Source: Streptomyces aculeolatus (GTDB lineage: Bacteria; Actinomycetota; Actinomycetes; Streptomycetales; Streptomycetaceae). Taken from it: DNA of 64,000 nucleotides. Of the stretch, positions 63,902 through 64,000 are shown piece by piece; position 1 is the first letter of the stretch; each line of letters opens with the position of its first letter. The stretch is from the NCBI RefSeq assembly GCF_020400605.1, contig NZ_JAINRD010000004.1, positions 62,001 to 126,000 on the forward strand, written 5' to 3'. The notes under the pieces are model-generated. The model was not told the DNA's origin, ran no database searches, and saw nothing but the letters and a program-made list of their open reading frames with translations. The translations under genes were made by a program, and so were the position numbers.

Positions 63902-64000
63902 CTAACCCCCGTCGGCGGCCCTCCCCCAGGGGCCGCCCGGGGCGAGGTCGGCCAGGACGGACCCCAGGTGCGGGGGTTCGAGGGGGTCGGGGAGGGTGCG
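63902..64000 (-). CDS. C-terminal end of an unidentified protein, partial
   Basis: On the minus strand an open frame enters from the window edge and ends at a TAG (63902-63904). It gives 32 residues beginning RTLPDPLEPPHLGSVLADLA and ending GPWGRAADGG. Every third position but two is G or C, as in real genes here, and the gene would converge on the DHFR-fold gene 19 nt away. Too short for a family call. Confidence 0.4.
   Translation of the reverse strand, partial: RTLPDPLEPPHLGSVLADLAPGGPWGRAADGG

Overview
The window is chromosomal DNA from a high-GC actinomycete, almost certainly Streptomyces or a close relative. The grounds are third codon positions that are nearly all G or C, a mycothiol-dependent formaldehyde dehydrogenase, a HrdA-like sigma factor lying next to dnaG and a dgt homologue, a MalEFG/LacI/amylase maltose locus, 11-bp-periodic boxes of the GlnR and PhoP type, and a small gene carrying a rare TTA codon. 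Functions were assigned by reading motifs only, with no database search.

Layout. 1-8.1 kb: the end of a SigJ-type sigma factor; an exported sugar-dehydrogenase / DUF1080 pair behind a promoter with a perfect LacI-type operator; a HAD phosphatase; a MarR/RidA divergent pair with two near-identical operator-like sites; a Nudix hydrolase; a formaldehyde-detoxification pair (mycothiol dehydrogenase plus metallo-beta-lactamase-fold hydrolase); and a Tat-exported lactonase. 8.1-15 kb: an adenylate-forming ligase, three small genes or remnants (one membrane protein with a TTA codon), an SDR/HxlR divergent pair, two tRNA genes, a YtxH-like protein and an FGGY sugar kinase.

15-21.8 kb is the most unusual part: a tight three-gene operon coding for a SLATT-like two-helix membrane protein, a 1377-residue FtsK/EccC-type multi-ATPase with a C-terminal STAND-like P-loop module, and a P-loop/calcineurin-phosphoesterase fusion. 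The ATPase and the phosphoesterase share the P-loop string PRRAGKTW. The genes overlap or nearly touch, and a hairpin separates them from the maltose operon. The arrangement suggests a sensor/ATPase plus membrane effector, such as a conflict or defence system.

22-29.9 kb: maltose/maltodextrin uptake and use (alpha-glucosidase, MalG, MalF, MalE, a divergent LacI regulator and a secreted alpha-amylase), with CTTGCAA-type operators before malE and the amylase gene. 29.9-38.3 kb: hrdA-like sigma factor, dnaG, a sensor kinase with no adjacent regulator, a ferredoxin-reductase-type flavoprotein and a dGTPase homologue. 38.3-49.3 kb: assimilatory nitrate/nitrite reduction (NirD, NirB, a NirB-like flavoprotein, a molybdopterin nitrate reductase and a CbiX-type chelatase for sirohaem), broken up by a SanA-like protein, a TauE/SafE exporter, an IS200/IS605-type element with a frameshifted tnpB, and CutA.

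49.4-64 kb: a VOC protein, a PhoX-family protein preceded by four 11-bp direct repeats resembling a PHO box, a Ser/Thr kinase with WD40-like repeats, an NmrA-type reductase, pyruvate phosphate dikinase with unusual tails, a glycogen-debranching-type glucosidase, a large multi-spanning membrane protein (DUF6185-like), a dihydrofolate-reductase-fold protein, and the end of an unidentified minus-strand gene.
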